DNA of 64,000 bases from Streptomyces diacarni. Lineage in GTDB: Bacteria > Actinomycetota > Actinomycetes > Streptomycetales > Streptomycetaceae. Under the pieces are notes generated by a model. It was given only the letters and a program-made list of their open reading frames with translations, was not told the origin of the DNA and searched no databases. The stretch is taken from NCBI RefSeq assembly GCF_003323715.1, contig NZ_QOIN01000042.1, positions 303,525 through 367,524 of the forward strand, read 5' to 3'. How positions within the stretch are numbered: position 1 is the first letter of the stretch; each line of letters starts with the position of its first letter. The position numbers were made by a program, and so were the translations under genes. Below are positions 37,601-45,618 of the stretch, piece by piece.

Positions 37601-38135
37601 TGTTGTCAGGGCGGGTTCGTGGCCCGGGCCCGATGGTCGGCGAGGCCGATGCGCCAGCTCTGTCCCACTCGGCTGCACCAGAGACTTCTCCGTGTGTGCG
37701 AGATCGAGGAGGCGCCCCAGCGCCGTGATTACCCGAGTCCCCAAAAGGCCTGAGGTGGCGCGCCAGCGGCAACAATCGCGCCCCAGCCCGACCCCCCGCG
37801 GGCGCCAGGCAGTGCCGACTGCTGATCGGGGAGAGCGTCCTCGCGTAACCGGCCACGTTCGACGGGTTGTTCACGCACTCCGCAAGGGGGGGTCGGCAAC
37901 CGCTTGGCCGTGTGCCGCGTGCCGTGGCCGCCGTACGAACGCGGGTCAGTGAAACCACGCGTGTGAGTGGCCAGGGCAGGGCCATGGCGGCACGCCAGCA
38001 GACGGCGATTACGGGGGGCACATGTTGGAACACATCCGTACGGTAAGTCCGTTAGGGGGACATTGTGCGTAGCACGAACAGGACTGGGCATTGCTGGCGT
38101 TGACCAGATCGCTCTTCACGAGAGGTCCCTTTCCC
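37601..38135. other. gene-poor region downstream of tRNA-Gly
   Basis: No convincing gene is found in 535 bases. Local composition is less biased than in coding DNA around it. A 16-codon frame at 38023 (MLEHIRTVSPLGGHCA) follows a G-rich site but is too short to call. The tRNA 3' end is a common integration site, yet I see no repeat of it and no integrase, so this may be an old scar or ordinary spacer. Confidence 0.4.
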
Positions 38136-38486
38136 ATGTTCCTTCGTTCTGCCACCGCGGCCCTCGGTGCATCGGCCAGCGCTCTCGTTCTCGTCATGGC
38201 CCTGCCGGGCTCGGCCTCGGCCGCGACCGGCCAGTTCCGCTACACGTACACCACCGAGGAGGGGTACGAGGCCGTCGGTTTCCTGAACCGTCCGGACAGC
38301 GGCAAGTGCATCGACCTCCCCGCGCCGGGGTCCGCTCCCGGCTCCGCTTCCAGGGCACCGAAGAACCGCACGGACGCCACCGCCACGGTCTTCGTCAACG
38401 CCGGCTGCGAAGGCGCCTCCTACGTCCTGCCGCCTGGAAAGGGTGCGGGTGACCGTCTGCAACTGCGCTCGGTCGTCTTCTCCTGA
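38136..38486 (+). CDS. small secreted protein, 116 aa, unknown function
   Basis: A signal peptide (MFLRSATAALGASASALVLV, AxA at about residue 29) precedes a mature part of about 87 residues: ATGQFRYTYTTEEGYEAVGF, PDSGKCIDLPAPGS, and DATATVFVNAGCEGASYVLP. Two cysteines (in GKCIDL and NAGCEG) could form a disulphide. Small secreted proteins of this type are common in Streptomyces, without known role. ATG 38136 is used; GAGAGG lies about 10 nt upstream. It is not in an operon. Confidence 0.8.
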   Translation: MFLRSATAALGASASALVLVMALPGSASAATGQFRYTYTTEEGYEAVGFLNRPDSGKCIDLPAPGSAPGSASRAPKNRTDATATVFVNAGCEGASYVLPPGKGAGDRLQLRSVVFS

Positions 38487-38879
38487 CACCGAGCACTCCC
38501 GCACACAGGCTGCATTTCCGAACACGGGGCGCTGACCTTCCCGGTCGGCAGTCGTCCCCTGGTGGGCGGAGTGACCGCCGCCCACCGGTCACCGAGCCGG
38601 AGGCGCCTGACGCGGAATGCGAAGGTGGCGTCGTCCTCGTCGATGCCGGGTTGGCGGCTCGTCAGTACCTGTTCGGCGTGTTCGGGGCAGGGGCGCGACG
38701 CGTACGCCCGCAGCGGCCGTCATGTCCGGGGATGTCCGGGCCACGGGCCTCGACGCCGAGTGGGCCGACAGGCCGCGGATGCGCCGTCGTGGACGCACAC
38801 GAATCGTGGACGCACACGAATCGTGGGCGCACACGAATCGTGGACGCACGCGAACAGCACCGACGGGTTCGAGTGAGGC
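38487..38879. other. spacer between small secreted protein and the acr3 gene, with repeats
   Basis: No intact gene is seen. On the minus strand 38595-38715 there is a coding-like stretch (CPEHAEQVLTSRQPGIDEDD, then ATFAFRVRRLRLGDRWAAV) with high GC3, no start codon and an in-frame stop just upstream, perhaps a gene fragment. The 17-bp tandem array lies at 38788-38855. Confidence 0.4.
38788..38855. repeat. four tandem copies of a 17-bp unit
   Basis: CGTGGACGCACACGAAT repeats at 38788, 38805, 38822 and 38839; the first two are identical, the others differ at one and two positions. Each unit contains inverted CGTG/CACG, so each copy could also form a small hairpin. The array ends 24 bp beyond the stop of the arsenite exporter gene. 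Confidence 0.93.
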
Positions 38880-40049
38880 TCAGACACGGGTAGGGCCCTC
38901 CTGCGCGGCGGCGGGAGTTCCGTTGTCCGACTGGGGGAAGTGGCGGCGGGCGGCGAGGGCGACGTGCACGAGGCCGATGAGGACGGGGACCTCGATGAGG
39001 GGGCCGACGACTCCGGCGAGGGCCTGGCCGCTGGTGGCGCCGAAGGTGGCGATGGCGACCGCGATGGCCAGCTCGAAGTTGTTTCCCGCCGCGGTGAAGG
39101 CCAGCGTCGTCGCTTTCGGGTAGTCCAGACCGACCGCGCGCCCCAGGGCCATCGATCCGGTCCACATGAGTGCGAAGTACACCAGCAGGGGCAGCGCGAT
39201 CCGGGCGACGTCCAGCGGTGTGGAGGTGATCGCCTCCCCCTGCAGGGCGAAGAGGACGACGATGGTGAACAGCAGCCCGTACAAGGCGAACGGTCCGATG
39301 CGGGGGACCAGCTCGGCCTCGTACCAGGCGCGCCCCCTGGCCTTCTCACCCAGGCGCCGGGTGGCGTATCCGGTGAGCAGCGGGATGCCGAGGAAGATCA
39401 GCACACTGCGGGCGATCTCCCACACCGACACGTCGAGCGCCGTCTGCGGCAGACCGAGCCAGCCGGGGAGGACGGAGAGGTAGAACCAGCCCAGCGCGGA
39501 GAAAGCGATCACCTGGAAGACGCTGTTGAGCGCGACGAGGACGGCGGCGGCCTCACGGTTTCCGCAGGCCAGGTCGTTCCAGATGATGACCATGGCGATG
39601 CAGCGGGCCAGCCCCACGATGATCAGCCCCGTGCGGTACTCGGGCAGGTCCGGCAGGAAGGCCCACGCGAGGGCGAACATCACCGCGGGTCCGAGCACCC
39701 AGTTCAGCAACAGGGAGGGGAGCAGGAGCCGGCGGTCCCGGGTGACGGTCTCCAACCGGTCGTAGCGGACCTTGGCCAGGACCGGGTACATCATCGTCAG
39801 CAGTCCCAGCGCGATCGGCAGCGAGACACCGGCGACGGTCACCTTGGCCAGTGCGTCTCCCATACCGGGCACGAGGCGCCCCAGGACCAAACCGGTCGCC
39901 ATCGCGCCCAGGATCCACGCCGCCAGCCACCGGTCGAGGAACGACAGCTTCCCGGCCACCGGCCCTCCAGCGGACGCGTCAACGGACCCGGCGGCGGACA
40001 CCTCGACGGTCCCCTCGGCGGATCCGTCAGCGGAGCCTTCGGCGGTCAT
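38880..40049 (-). CDS. ACR3-family arsenite efflux permease
   Basis: The 389-aa permease has ten predicted membrane helices and the ACR3 marks: LSFLDRWLAAWILGAMATGL, the conserved Cys region GLARCIAMVIIWNDLACGNR, LNSVFQVIAFSALGWFYLSV and the ending NNFELAIAVAIATFGATSGQ then ALAGVVGPLIEVPVLIGLVH. It exports As(III) from the cell. The first ~35 residues form an Ala/Gly/Ser/Glu repeat-like extension. ATG 40049 overlaps the arsR stop (ATGA), so the two are cotranscribed and arsenic-inducible. Confidence 0.95.
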   Translation of the reverse strand: MTAEGSADGSAEGTVEVSAAGSVDASAGGPVAGKLSFLDRWLAAWILGAMATGLVLGRLVPGMGDALAKVTVAGVSLPIALGLLTMMYPVLAKVRYDRLETVTRDRRLLLPSLLLNWVLGPAVMFALAWAFLPDLPEYRTGLIIVGLARCIAMVIIWNDLACGNREAAAVLVALNSVFQVIAFSALGWFYLSVLPGWLGLPQTALDVSVWEIARSVLIFLGIPLLTGYATRRLGEKARGRAWYEAELVPRIGPFALYGLLFTIVVLFALQGEAITSTPLDVARIALPLLVYFALMWTGSMALGRAVGLDYPKATTLAFTAAGNNFELAIAVAIATFGATSGQALAGVVGPLIEVPVLIGLVHVALAARRHFPQSDNGTPAAAQEGPTRV

Positions 40050-40438
40050 GAGCGGGCCTCGGCGCGCTCCGGAAGCGGGGTACCCGAAGGGCGGGTGAGG
40101 ATGCCGGCCAGGCGATCGGTCATCTCGGGGATCAGCCGGTAGTGCACCCACGTACCGCGCCGCTCGCAGTCGATGAGCCCGGCCTGCCGCAGCAACTTGA
40201 GGTGGTGGGACACGGTCGGCTGGGACAGGTCGAAGTGCGGCGTCAGGTCGCACACGCACACCTCACCGCCCGCGCGCGAAGCGATCATCGACAGCAGGCG
40301 CAGCCGGATCGGGTCGCCCAGAGCCTTGAACACCTTCGCCAGCTCCGTGGCCTGGTCCTCCGCCAGCGGGGCGGTCAACAGCGCCGGGCAACATTCCTCG
40401 ACGTCCCGGCCGAGCACCCTGAGCTCCTGATTCGACAT
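40046..40438 (-). CDS. arsR: ArsR-family arsenic-responsive repressor
   Basis: The 130-aa winged-helix repressor has the As(III) site CVCDL in GGEVCVCDLTPHFDLSQ, the recognition helix QPTVSHHLKLLRQAGLIDCE and the wing RRGTWVHYRLIPE. An N-terminal CC pair (EECCPALL) may add ligands. It should repress its own arsR-acr3 operon and the divergent lyase gene, leaving DNA when arsenite binds. The 81-bp gap to the lyase gene holds a candidate operator at 40480-40497. Confidence 0.95.
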   Translation of the reverse strand: MSNQELRVLGRDVEECCPALLTAPLAEDQATELAKVFKALGDPIRLRLLSMIASRAGGEVCVCDLTPHFDLSQPTVSHHLKLLRQAGLIDCERRGTWVHYRLIPEMTDRLAGILTRPSGTPLPERAEARS

Positions 40439-40479
40439 GCTTCTATGTTGACGTTCTTCGATCCGAGGCGCAAGCTCTT

Positions 40480-40497
40480 CATCGACATCCCTCGATG
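40480..40497. promoter_or_regulatory. candidate ArsR operator
   Basis: CATCGA-N6-TCGATG is a perfect 6+6 inverted repeat between divergent arsR (start 40438) and the lyase gene (start 40520), 23 bp from the latter start. A related TTCGATC lies at 40457-40463. Confidence 0.6.
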
Positions 40498-40519
40498 CAA
40501 CCTGTTCGGGAAGGTTTCC

Positions 40520-40918
40520 ATGTCACGTCTCCAGCTCGCACTGAACGTTCCTGACCTGGAAGGATCGGTGGCCTTCTACTCCAAGCTCTTCGGCGTCGAA
40601 CCCGCCAAGCGCCGCCCCGGCTACGCCAACTTCGCCCTCGCCGAGCCACCGCTGAAACTGGTCCTCATCGAAGGCGAGGCCGGCCAGGACACCCGTCTGG
40701 ATCACCTGGGCGTCGAGGTCGAGAACACCGAGCAGGTCACCAACGCCACCGACAGGTTGAAGGAGGCCGGACTGGCCACCTTCGAGGAGAACGACACCAC
40801 CTGCTGCTACGCCCTCCAGGACAAGGTCTGGGTCCACGGCCCCGGCCGCGAGCCCTGGGAGGTCTACGTCGTCAAGGCCGACGCCGGCGACAGTGACGGA
40901 CCAGACCGTCGACGATGA
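40520..40918 (+). CDS. ArsI/CadI-family C-As lyase (VOC fold)
   Basis: The 132-aa vicinal-oxygen-chelate protein starts MSRLQLALNVPDLEGSVAFY and has LDHLGVEVENTEQV and the signature EENDTTCCYALQDKVWVHGP with the vicinal cysteine pair that binds trivalent organoarsenicals, then GREPWEVYVV. ArsI enzymes use Fe(II) and O2 to remove methyl or aryl groups from arsenic; the name CadI comes from cadmium-induced homologues. ATG 40520 has GGGAAGG 5 nt upstream. It is divergent from arsR-acr3, giving both As(III) export and organoarsenical breakdown. No arsenate reductase is visible here. Confidence 0.93.
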   Translation: MSRLQLALNVPDLEGSVAFYSKLFGVEPAKRRPGYANFALAEPPLKLVLIEGEAGQDTRLDHLGVEVENTEQVTNATDRLKEAGLATFEENDTTCCYALQDKVWVHGPGREPWEVYVVKADAGDSDGPDRRR

Positions 40919-41295
40919 CGGTGACGGCACCGTCGGCAAGGCTCCCCAGGAAGGCAGTGGGGGCAGTGAGGACAGTGAGGACAACGAGGACAGGCTGACG
41001 GACCGTGCGATAGCCCTCGTCTGTCCTGTCCTGCCTCGCGCGCTACTGAGTCGGCCTGCTCTGACCTGCACGGGGTTCGGCACGGTGGTCAGTCGTTCCC
41101 GGACGGATTCCCACGGCCGCCGATCCGACTGTGGGTCCCGCCTTGACGTGGCCGACGCGTCATCGGGGCGGTGTCGTGCCGGGTGGGGGCCCGGGGCGCG
41201 GGGTTCCAAGGCGTCGGGGCGCGGGACCCCCGGCGCCTGGCCGCCGGGCCGCGTCGCCGCGAATGAGCACCCGCAAACCCGGGTAAGCGCCGCTT
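40919..41295. other. spacer between the lyase gene and the GAF-ANTAR gene
   Basis: No convincing gene is seen. A 9-bp direct repeat (GCAGTGAGG-like, 40965-40995) lies near the start. The rest is GC-rich without clear codon bias. The promoter of the GAF-ANTAR gene should lie near 41230-41295, just upstream of the microsatellite. Confidence 0.4.
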
Positions 41296-41351
41296 CCAGC
41301 GGCCCAGCGGCCCAGCGGCCCAGCGGCCCAGCGGCCCAGCGGCCCAGCGGC
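41296..41351. repeat. seven perfect copies of an 8-bp unit abutting a ribosome-binding site
   Basis: CCAGCGGC repeats seven times without mismatch from 41296 to 41351. The GGAAGGAG ribosome-binding site of the GAF-ANTAR gene begins at 41354. Eight-bp repeats are prone to slippage, so copy number could vary and change leader length or promoter distance. Confidence 0.97.
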
Positions 41352-41367
41352 GGGGAAGGAGAACACC

Positions 41368-42060
41368 ATGGGCTGGGAGAATTTCGCGACCCGGATGGCA
41401 GCGATGGCCCGTGACCTGCTGTCCCAGGACTCGGTCGACGCGACACTGGAGCGCATCACCGGTTCCGCGGTGGAGATCGTCGAGGGGTGCGACGCTGCCG
41501 GCATCCTGATCCTGCACGGCCGCCGGGTCCAGTCGCTGGCTCCCACCGAGGACCTCGTCGTGCGCAGTGACGCGCTGCAAGAGCGCCTGGGCGAAGGCCC
41601 GTGTTTCGACGCCGCCCGGCACGACGGGGAGAAGCGCGTCTTCCGTATCGAGGACCTGACCGTCTACCAGGACCGGTGGCCGCGCTACGCGGCCCAGGCC
41701 CGCGCACTCGGCGTCGGCAGCATGATGGGCTTTCTCCTCTACACCGACGACGAGGAGCTCGGGGCCCTCAACCTCTACGCCAGGCAGCCGGCCGCCTTCA
41801 GCGCCGCGAGCGAGACCTCCGGCTGGCTGCTGGCCTCCCACGCCGCCGTCGCGCTCTCCAGCGCCCGCAACGCCGCGCAGCTTCACCAAGCCCTCGACAC
41901 CCGCCATACCATCGGTCAGGCCATGGGCATCCTCATCGAACGCCACAACCTCACCGAAGACGACGCCTTCGCCGCCATGCGGCGCCTGTCCCAGGAGCGG
42001 AACACCAAGCTCCGCGAGATAGCCCGCCAAGTCTGCGAAACCGGCGGCACCAAGATCTGA
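41368..42060 (+). CDS. GAF-ANTAR RNA-binding regulator
   Basis: The 230-aa protein has an N-terminal GAF domain (about 20-155: ATLERITGSAVEIVEGCDAA, RLGEGPCFDAARHDG, GVGSMMGFLLYTDDEELGAL) and a C-terminal ANTAR domain (about 165-222: RHTIGQAMGILIERHNLTED, DAFAAMRRLSQERNTKLREI). ANTAR domains bind dual hairpins in nascent RNA to prevent termination; GAF senses a small ligand or redox state. ATG 41368 has GGAAGGAG with a 6-nt spacer, directly after an 8-bp microsatellite. No histidine kinase is adjacent. Confidence 0.95.
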   Translation: MGWENFATRMAAMARDLLSQDSVDATLERITGSAVEIVEGCDAAGILILHGRRVQSLAPTEDLVVRSDALQERLGEGPCFDAARHDGEKRVFRIEDLTVYQDRWPRYAAQARALGVGSMMGFLLYTDDEELGALNLYARQPAAFSAASETSGWLLASHAAVALSSARNAAQLHQALDTRHTIGQAMGILIERHNLTEDDAFAAMRRLSQERNTKLREIARQVCETGGTKI

Positions 42061-42289
42061 TATCCGACACCCGTGTGGTGACGCCTTCTGGGGGGCGGTT
42101 TCGTCGCAGAGGGTGGGGTCGGCTTTCCGGGCACTGACTTGCCGGGCGGCCTGTGGATGCGGGGAACACCACGACAGTCGGTACCCCGAGCAGGGAGAGG
42201 AGTGCGCCGATGACGACGAACGCGGTGGCGGCGTCCCCGAGGTGGTGCCCCAGCCGCAGCCGTGCGTGCGGTTCGCTCTCGCCGGCCAT
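41951..42289 (-). CDS. hypothetical small membrane protein, 3' end antisense to GAF-ANTAR gene
   Basis: ATG 42289 has a strong GAGGGGAG ribosome-binding site. The first ~50 codons (MAGESEPHARLRLGHHLGDA then TAFVVIGALLSLLGVPTVVV) have high GC3 and one clear membrane helix. Beyond about residue 52 the sequence turns Arg/Pro/Cys-rich and overlaps the GAF-ANTAR gene by 110 bp, which suggests a frameshift or lost stop. The true product is probably a single-span membrane protein of unknown role. Confidence 0.4.
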   Translation of the reverse strand: MAGESEPHARLRLGHHLGDAATAFVVIGALLSLLGVPTVVVFPASTGRPASQCPESRPHPLRRNRPPEGVTTRVSDIRSWCRRFRRLGGLSRGAWCSAPGTGAAWRRRRRLR

Positions 42290-42538
42290 CACGGCTCCCC
42301 TCACCTGACGTCGCCCCCGGGAGGCTTCGGAGACGCCGCCGCGAGTCGCGCGGAACGCGGTCGTCCCTGGTGGCCGGTGGGGGGGGGACAGACACGGCGT
42401 AACAACGCGTCGAGCGGCCCGAATAGCGGTAGCGCGGTCCGGCGTGGGACGTCGTGGCTCCGTGGTCCCTGTTGCGGCAGAACTGGCCAGCTGCGTAGCG
42501 GTTGCCCGAGTTCGAGGTGAGGGTGCAGCTCGTCGCCG

Positions 42539-43894
42539 TCAGGTGCGGGCGCTACCGCTATCGCTTTCGGCACCGCTTCCGCCTTCGCGCTCGCTCCCGC
42601 CTCCGCCTTCGCGCTCGCGGTCGCCTCCGCGCTCGCGCTCGCGGTCGCCTCCGCGCTCGCGGTCGTTGAGGATGTCGAGGATGCGGCCGGCGTGGCCGTG
42701 GCCCCCGCGGGGGGTTTCGGTGTCGGCGGGTGGCCGTGGGGTGGACGGGGAGCGGTAGAAGTAGCCGATGCCGCGGGCCGAGACGATGGCGTCGCCGCCC
42801 AGCGGTGTGGCGTCGAGTTTGCGGCGCAGCCGGGAGACGGCGAACTTCACCCGCGAGAAAGCGGTCGCTTCGGGGTCGTTCCACGCCGCGGCCAGCAGGC
42901 GCCCGAAGGGCTGGACCGCGCCGGCGTTGCGTACCAGCAGGTTCAGCAGGCGGAACTCGATGGGGGTCAGTTCCAGCGGTTGGCCGACGGCGTGGGCTTC
43001 CAGGCTGAGGGAGTCGAGCCGGAGCAGGCCGTCTTCCCAGACGGCCTGCTCGTGCGCCGTTTCGCCGTGTCGGCGCAGTACCCGTGCCATGCGTGCCAGG
43101 AGTTCCCTGGGGCTGCACGGCTTGACGACGTAGTCGTCCGCGCCGGCGGCGAGTCCGATGACGAGGTCCTGGTCGTCGCCGCGCGCGGTCAGGAAGATCA
43201 CCGGGATGTCGCTGACGCTGCGCAGGCGCCGTAGCACTTCGATGCCGTCGATGCCCGGCAGCATGATGTCGAGCAGAACGATGTCCGGGCGTTGGGCGTA
43301 CGCCTCCCGGAGGCCGGTGGAGCCGTCGTACGCGTGACTGACCTGGTAGCCGCCGCTGCGGGACAGCGCCGCCTCCAGCGCCGCGACGAGGGCTTCGTCG
43401 TCCTCGATCAGCAGTGCGCGGGGGCGGCGGCGGGGGCCGCCGCCCGGGGTGACGTGCACGGCCGCGGGAACGGAGCGGGGCGTGAGGGCGGGCATGGGGG
43501 AAGCCGTGGGTGACGGGGTGGTGTTCGCGTCGTTCGACCGGATCGGGTGGGCGGACCGCGTCGCGTCCGTCAACCGGATCGTGTCGACGTCGCGGGCGGT
43601 GACTCCCTGGCCGATCAGGAAGTCGAGCGCCGCCTGGTAGCACGGGTCGCACAGCCGGGTCTCGCGGCGGTTCAGCACGATGACGAAGCGGGCTGTGCGG
43701 CCGCAGGGGTGGCCGGCGACGTGCGTCGCGCACGGCCCGGCGAACACGGCGGTGCCCGCTTCCTGTACGCGGCGCCGTGTGCGGCGGGCGGCCGAGCGGC
43801 ACGTGTCGGAGCAGTAGCGGCGGGGCCGTCCCACCCTGGCGGGTGCGGGCAGCACGGTTCCACACGCGTGGCATCGGGCCGCGGCAGCGTCCAC
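42539..43894 (-). CDS. OmpR-type response regulator with N-terminal Cys-rich module and repeat tail
   Basis: The 451-aa protein is an unusual fusion. Residues 1-110 contain eight cysteines in two groups (C8, C11, C28, C32 in CHACGTVL and PRRYCSDTCRSAARR; C55, C64, C82, C85 ending LCDPCYQAALDFLIGQG), like two zinc ribbons. A Ser/Thr/Pro linker leads to a receiver domain (about 158-272; acidic EDD, phospho-Asp209 in DIVLLDIMLPG, Lys258 in YVVKPCSPREL) and a winged-helix DNA-binding domain (about 285-385, PLELTPIEFRLLNLLVRNAG and ARGIGYFYRSP). The last ~45 residues are charged RERGGD-type repeats encoded by a microsatellite (42590-42665). No histidine kinase gene is nearby. The start ATG is the only one keeping the first Cys group. 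Confidence 0.88.
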   Translation of the reverse strand: MDAAAARCHACGTVLPAPARVGRPRRYCSDTCRSAARRTRRRVQEAGTAVFAGPCATHVAGHPCGRTARFVIVLNRRETRLCDPCYQAALDFLIGQGVTARDVDTIRLTDATRSAHPIRSNDANTTPSPTASPMPALTPRSVPAAVHVTPGGGPRRRPRALLIEDDEALVAALEAALSRSGGYQVSHAYDGSTGLREAYAQRPDIVLLDIMLPGIDGIEVLRRLRSVSDIPVIFLTARGDDQDLVIGLAAGADDYVVKPCSPRELLARMARVLRRHGETAHEQAVWEDGLLRLDSLSLEAHAVGQPLELTPIEFRLLNLLVRNAGAVQPFGRLLAAAWNDPEATAFSRVKFAVSRLRRKLDATPLGGDAIVSARGIGYFYRSPSTPRPPADTETPRGGHGHAGRILDILNDRERGGDRERERGGDREREGGGGSEREGGSGAESDSGSART

Positions 43895-44052
43895 GTGCGG
43901 TCTTCCTCCTCAACCTCCGCCGCCCGGCACGCAACTCGGTTTCGTGCCGCCGGACGGGTGCGAAAACGTTGGCGCCTCTTGGCTCTTCCCCGTGTATGGA
44001 GTTTCCTGGAGTCGTGCGGCCCGACCGCCTCTCGACGGCCGGGCCTCGGGTC

Positions 44053-44340
44053 TCACGATCGCCTGTGCTGTCCGGCGTCGACGATCGAAGACACCACTGC
44101 GCGGAGAGCCCTCGCCACCAAGGCGAGGGCCTCGTGCTGCGTCAGGGTGGCGAGCGCGTCCAGGATCCCGAACGCGACGCGCAGTCCCGACCCCCACGAG
44201 GTGTTCTCCCGCAGGTACCACCTGCCGGCCGGTGACGCGGAGTCAACGGGCTCGACGGTCCGGGTGCGGCCGCGTACTGCGGTGCACACGTGCCGTTCCG
44301 CGTCCGCGTCGCGGCTGTCCGGCTACGGGGCTGGGCACAT
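44053..44340 (-). pseudogene. small hypothetical gene interrupted by an in-frame amber codon
   Basis: ATG 44340 has a perfect GAAGGAGGT ribosome-binding site. The frame reads M-C-P-A-P, then TAG at 44323-44325, and then continues open for 90 codons in the same phase: PDSRDADAERHVCTAVRGRT and later RWYLRENTSWGSGLRVAFGI followed by LDALATLTQHEALALVARAL. GC3 is about 87%, as in real genes. So a 95-codon gene appears broken at codon 6, or it restarts at GTG 44289 to give a 78-aa product, or the base is a sequencing error. I recognise no family; the C-terminal half is helical. Confidence 0.55.
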
Positions 44341-44677
44341 CGGCGACCTCCTTCGACAGCGACCGCGACCCTCGCGAGCTGTCGCGACACGCGCGCGGTG
44401 GTCATGCCGCGTCGGAAGCCGTTCGGTGTGTCCGTCCGTCCCGTTGTCCGGGGTGGTGCCTTCACGGTGCTGCCTGCCGTCGCGCTACCGCAAGGCACCG
44501 CAATCAACGTAGCGTCACGGCGGCGGCTCGGCTTCTCCGTCCCGGCCACCCTCGCCGTCTTCGCCACCCTCGCCACCCTCGCCGTCCTCGCCGTTGCGGG
44601 TCGTGACGTTGTGGACGCTGGGGCCGGTACGCAAGGGGCGGGTCTGCCCGGGAGCCGGGTGGGTAACCGGCGGCGGC
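44341..44677. other. intergenic region between the interrupted gene and DUF72
   Basis: No further gene is seen. A degenerate CACCCTCGC/CGTCCTCGC repeat runs from about 44545 to 44600. The relatively AT-rich stretch AATCAACGTAGCG (44501-44513) may belong to a promoter for either divergent gene. Confidence 0.4.
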
Positions 44678-45574
44678 ATGGGCGACATCCTTGTGGGCAC
44701 GTGCTCGTGGGCCGATCGCGCGCTGGTCGCGAGTGGTTGGTATCCGCCGGGGCGGCGGGGCGCCGAGGGGCGGCTGCGGTACTACGCCGAGCGCTTTCCG
44801 CTCGTCGAGGCCGACACCACCTACTACGCGCTGCCCGGCGAGCGGAACAGCCGGTTGTGGGCGGAGCGGACACGGGACGGGTTCGTGTTCGACGTGAAGG
44901 CGTTCTCGCTGCTCACCGGGCATCCCACGCGGAGTGCGGTGATGCCGGGCGGGCTGCCGGCCGATGCGCGCGATCCGGGGGTGCTGGAGGAGGTGTGGGC
45001 GCGGTTCGCCGACGGGATCGCGCCCTTGCGGCGGGCGGGGCGGCTGGGGAGTGTGCTGTTCCAGTTTCCGCCGTGGTTTCGGCCCGGGGAGCGGGCCGAG
45101 GCGTTCCTGGCGGCGACGGCGCGGCGGACGGAGGGCTGGCCCGTCGCCGTCGAGTTCCGGCATCCCGCGTGGTGGCGGGAGGGGCGGTGGGACGGCACGG
45201 CCGCGCTGCTGGAGCGGTACGGCATGACCGCCGTCGCCGTCGACATGAACCAGGAGTTGCCGTCGTCGGTGCCGCCCGCGGTGTGCGTCACCTCGTCCCG
45301 GTTGTCCGTCGTACGGTTCCACGGGCGCAGCGCCGCCTGGGGTACCGGGAGCAAGGAGGAGCGTTTCCGGTACGCGTACGGCGAGGACGAACTCGCGGCG
45401 TGGCTGCCACGGTTGCGCGGACTCGCCGAGCACGCGGGGCAGGTCCACGTCCTGTTCAACAACTGCTGCGGTGACGCGGCGGTGCGGGACGCCGAGACCA
45501 TGGCGCGGTTGCTGGGATCTGCGGGCCCGCCGTCGGCGGCGCCCACCGCGCTGCCGGACGGCGGCACCCGCTGA
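44678..45574 (+). CDS. DUF72 (YecE-like) family protein
   Basis: The 298-aa TIM-barrel protein starts MGDILVGTCSWADRALVASG and has RLRYYAERFPLVEADTTYYA, FVFDVKAFSLLTGHPT, LGSVLFQFPPWFRPG, VAVEFRHPAWW, VAVDMNQELPSSVPP and VHVLFNNCCGDAAVRDAETM. These are the DUF72 signature blocks (GTSGW-like start, FQFPP, EFRHxxW, NNxxxxxA). The enzymatic role is unknown; the fold resembles sugar-phosphate isomerases and endonuclease IV. ATG 44678 is the family start; its ribosome-binding site is weak. It converges on the FUSC gene with a 44-bp gap. Confidence 0.93.
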   Translation: MGDILVGTCSWADRALVASGWYPPGRRGAEGRLRYYAERFPLVEADTTYYALPGERNSRLWAERTRDGFVFDVKAFSLLTGHPTRSAVMPGGLPADARDPGVLEEVWARFADGIAPLRRAGRLGSVLFQFPPWFRPGERAEAFLAATARRTEGWPVAVEFRHPAWWREGRWDGTAALLERYGMTAVAVDMNQELPSSVPPAVCVTSSRLSVVRFHGRSAAWGTGSKEERFRYAYGEDELAAWLPRLRGLAEHAGQVHVLFNNCCGDAAVRDAETMARLLGSAGPPSAAPTALPDGGTR

Positions 45575-45618
45575 GCGGTCGGAGCAAGCGGAGAGAGGGG
45601 GGAGAGAGGGGAGCGGCG

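Noticed and set aside
37428..38033. Frames on both strands crossing the tRNA-Gly gene, one ending GRRESNPRSELGKL
   Set aside because: These are typical spurious frames antisense or overlapping to tRNA; no ribosome-binding site or codon bias.
37492..38135. Integrated element at tRNA-Gly
   Set aside because: No repeat of the tRNA 3' end, no integrase, excisionase or replication gene was found nearby.
38788..38855. 17-bp tandem array as a possible CRISPR
   Set aside because: Copies are directly adjacent without spacers and no cas genes are present.
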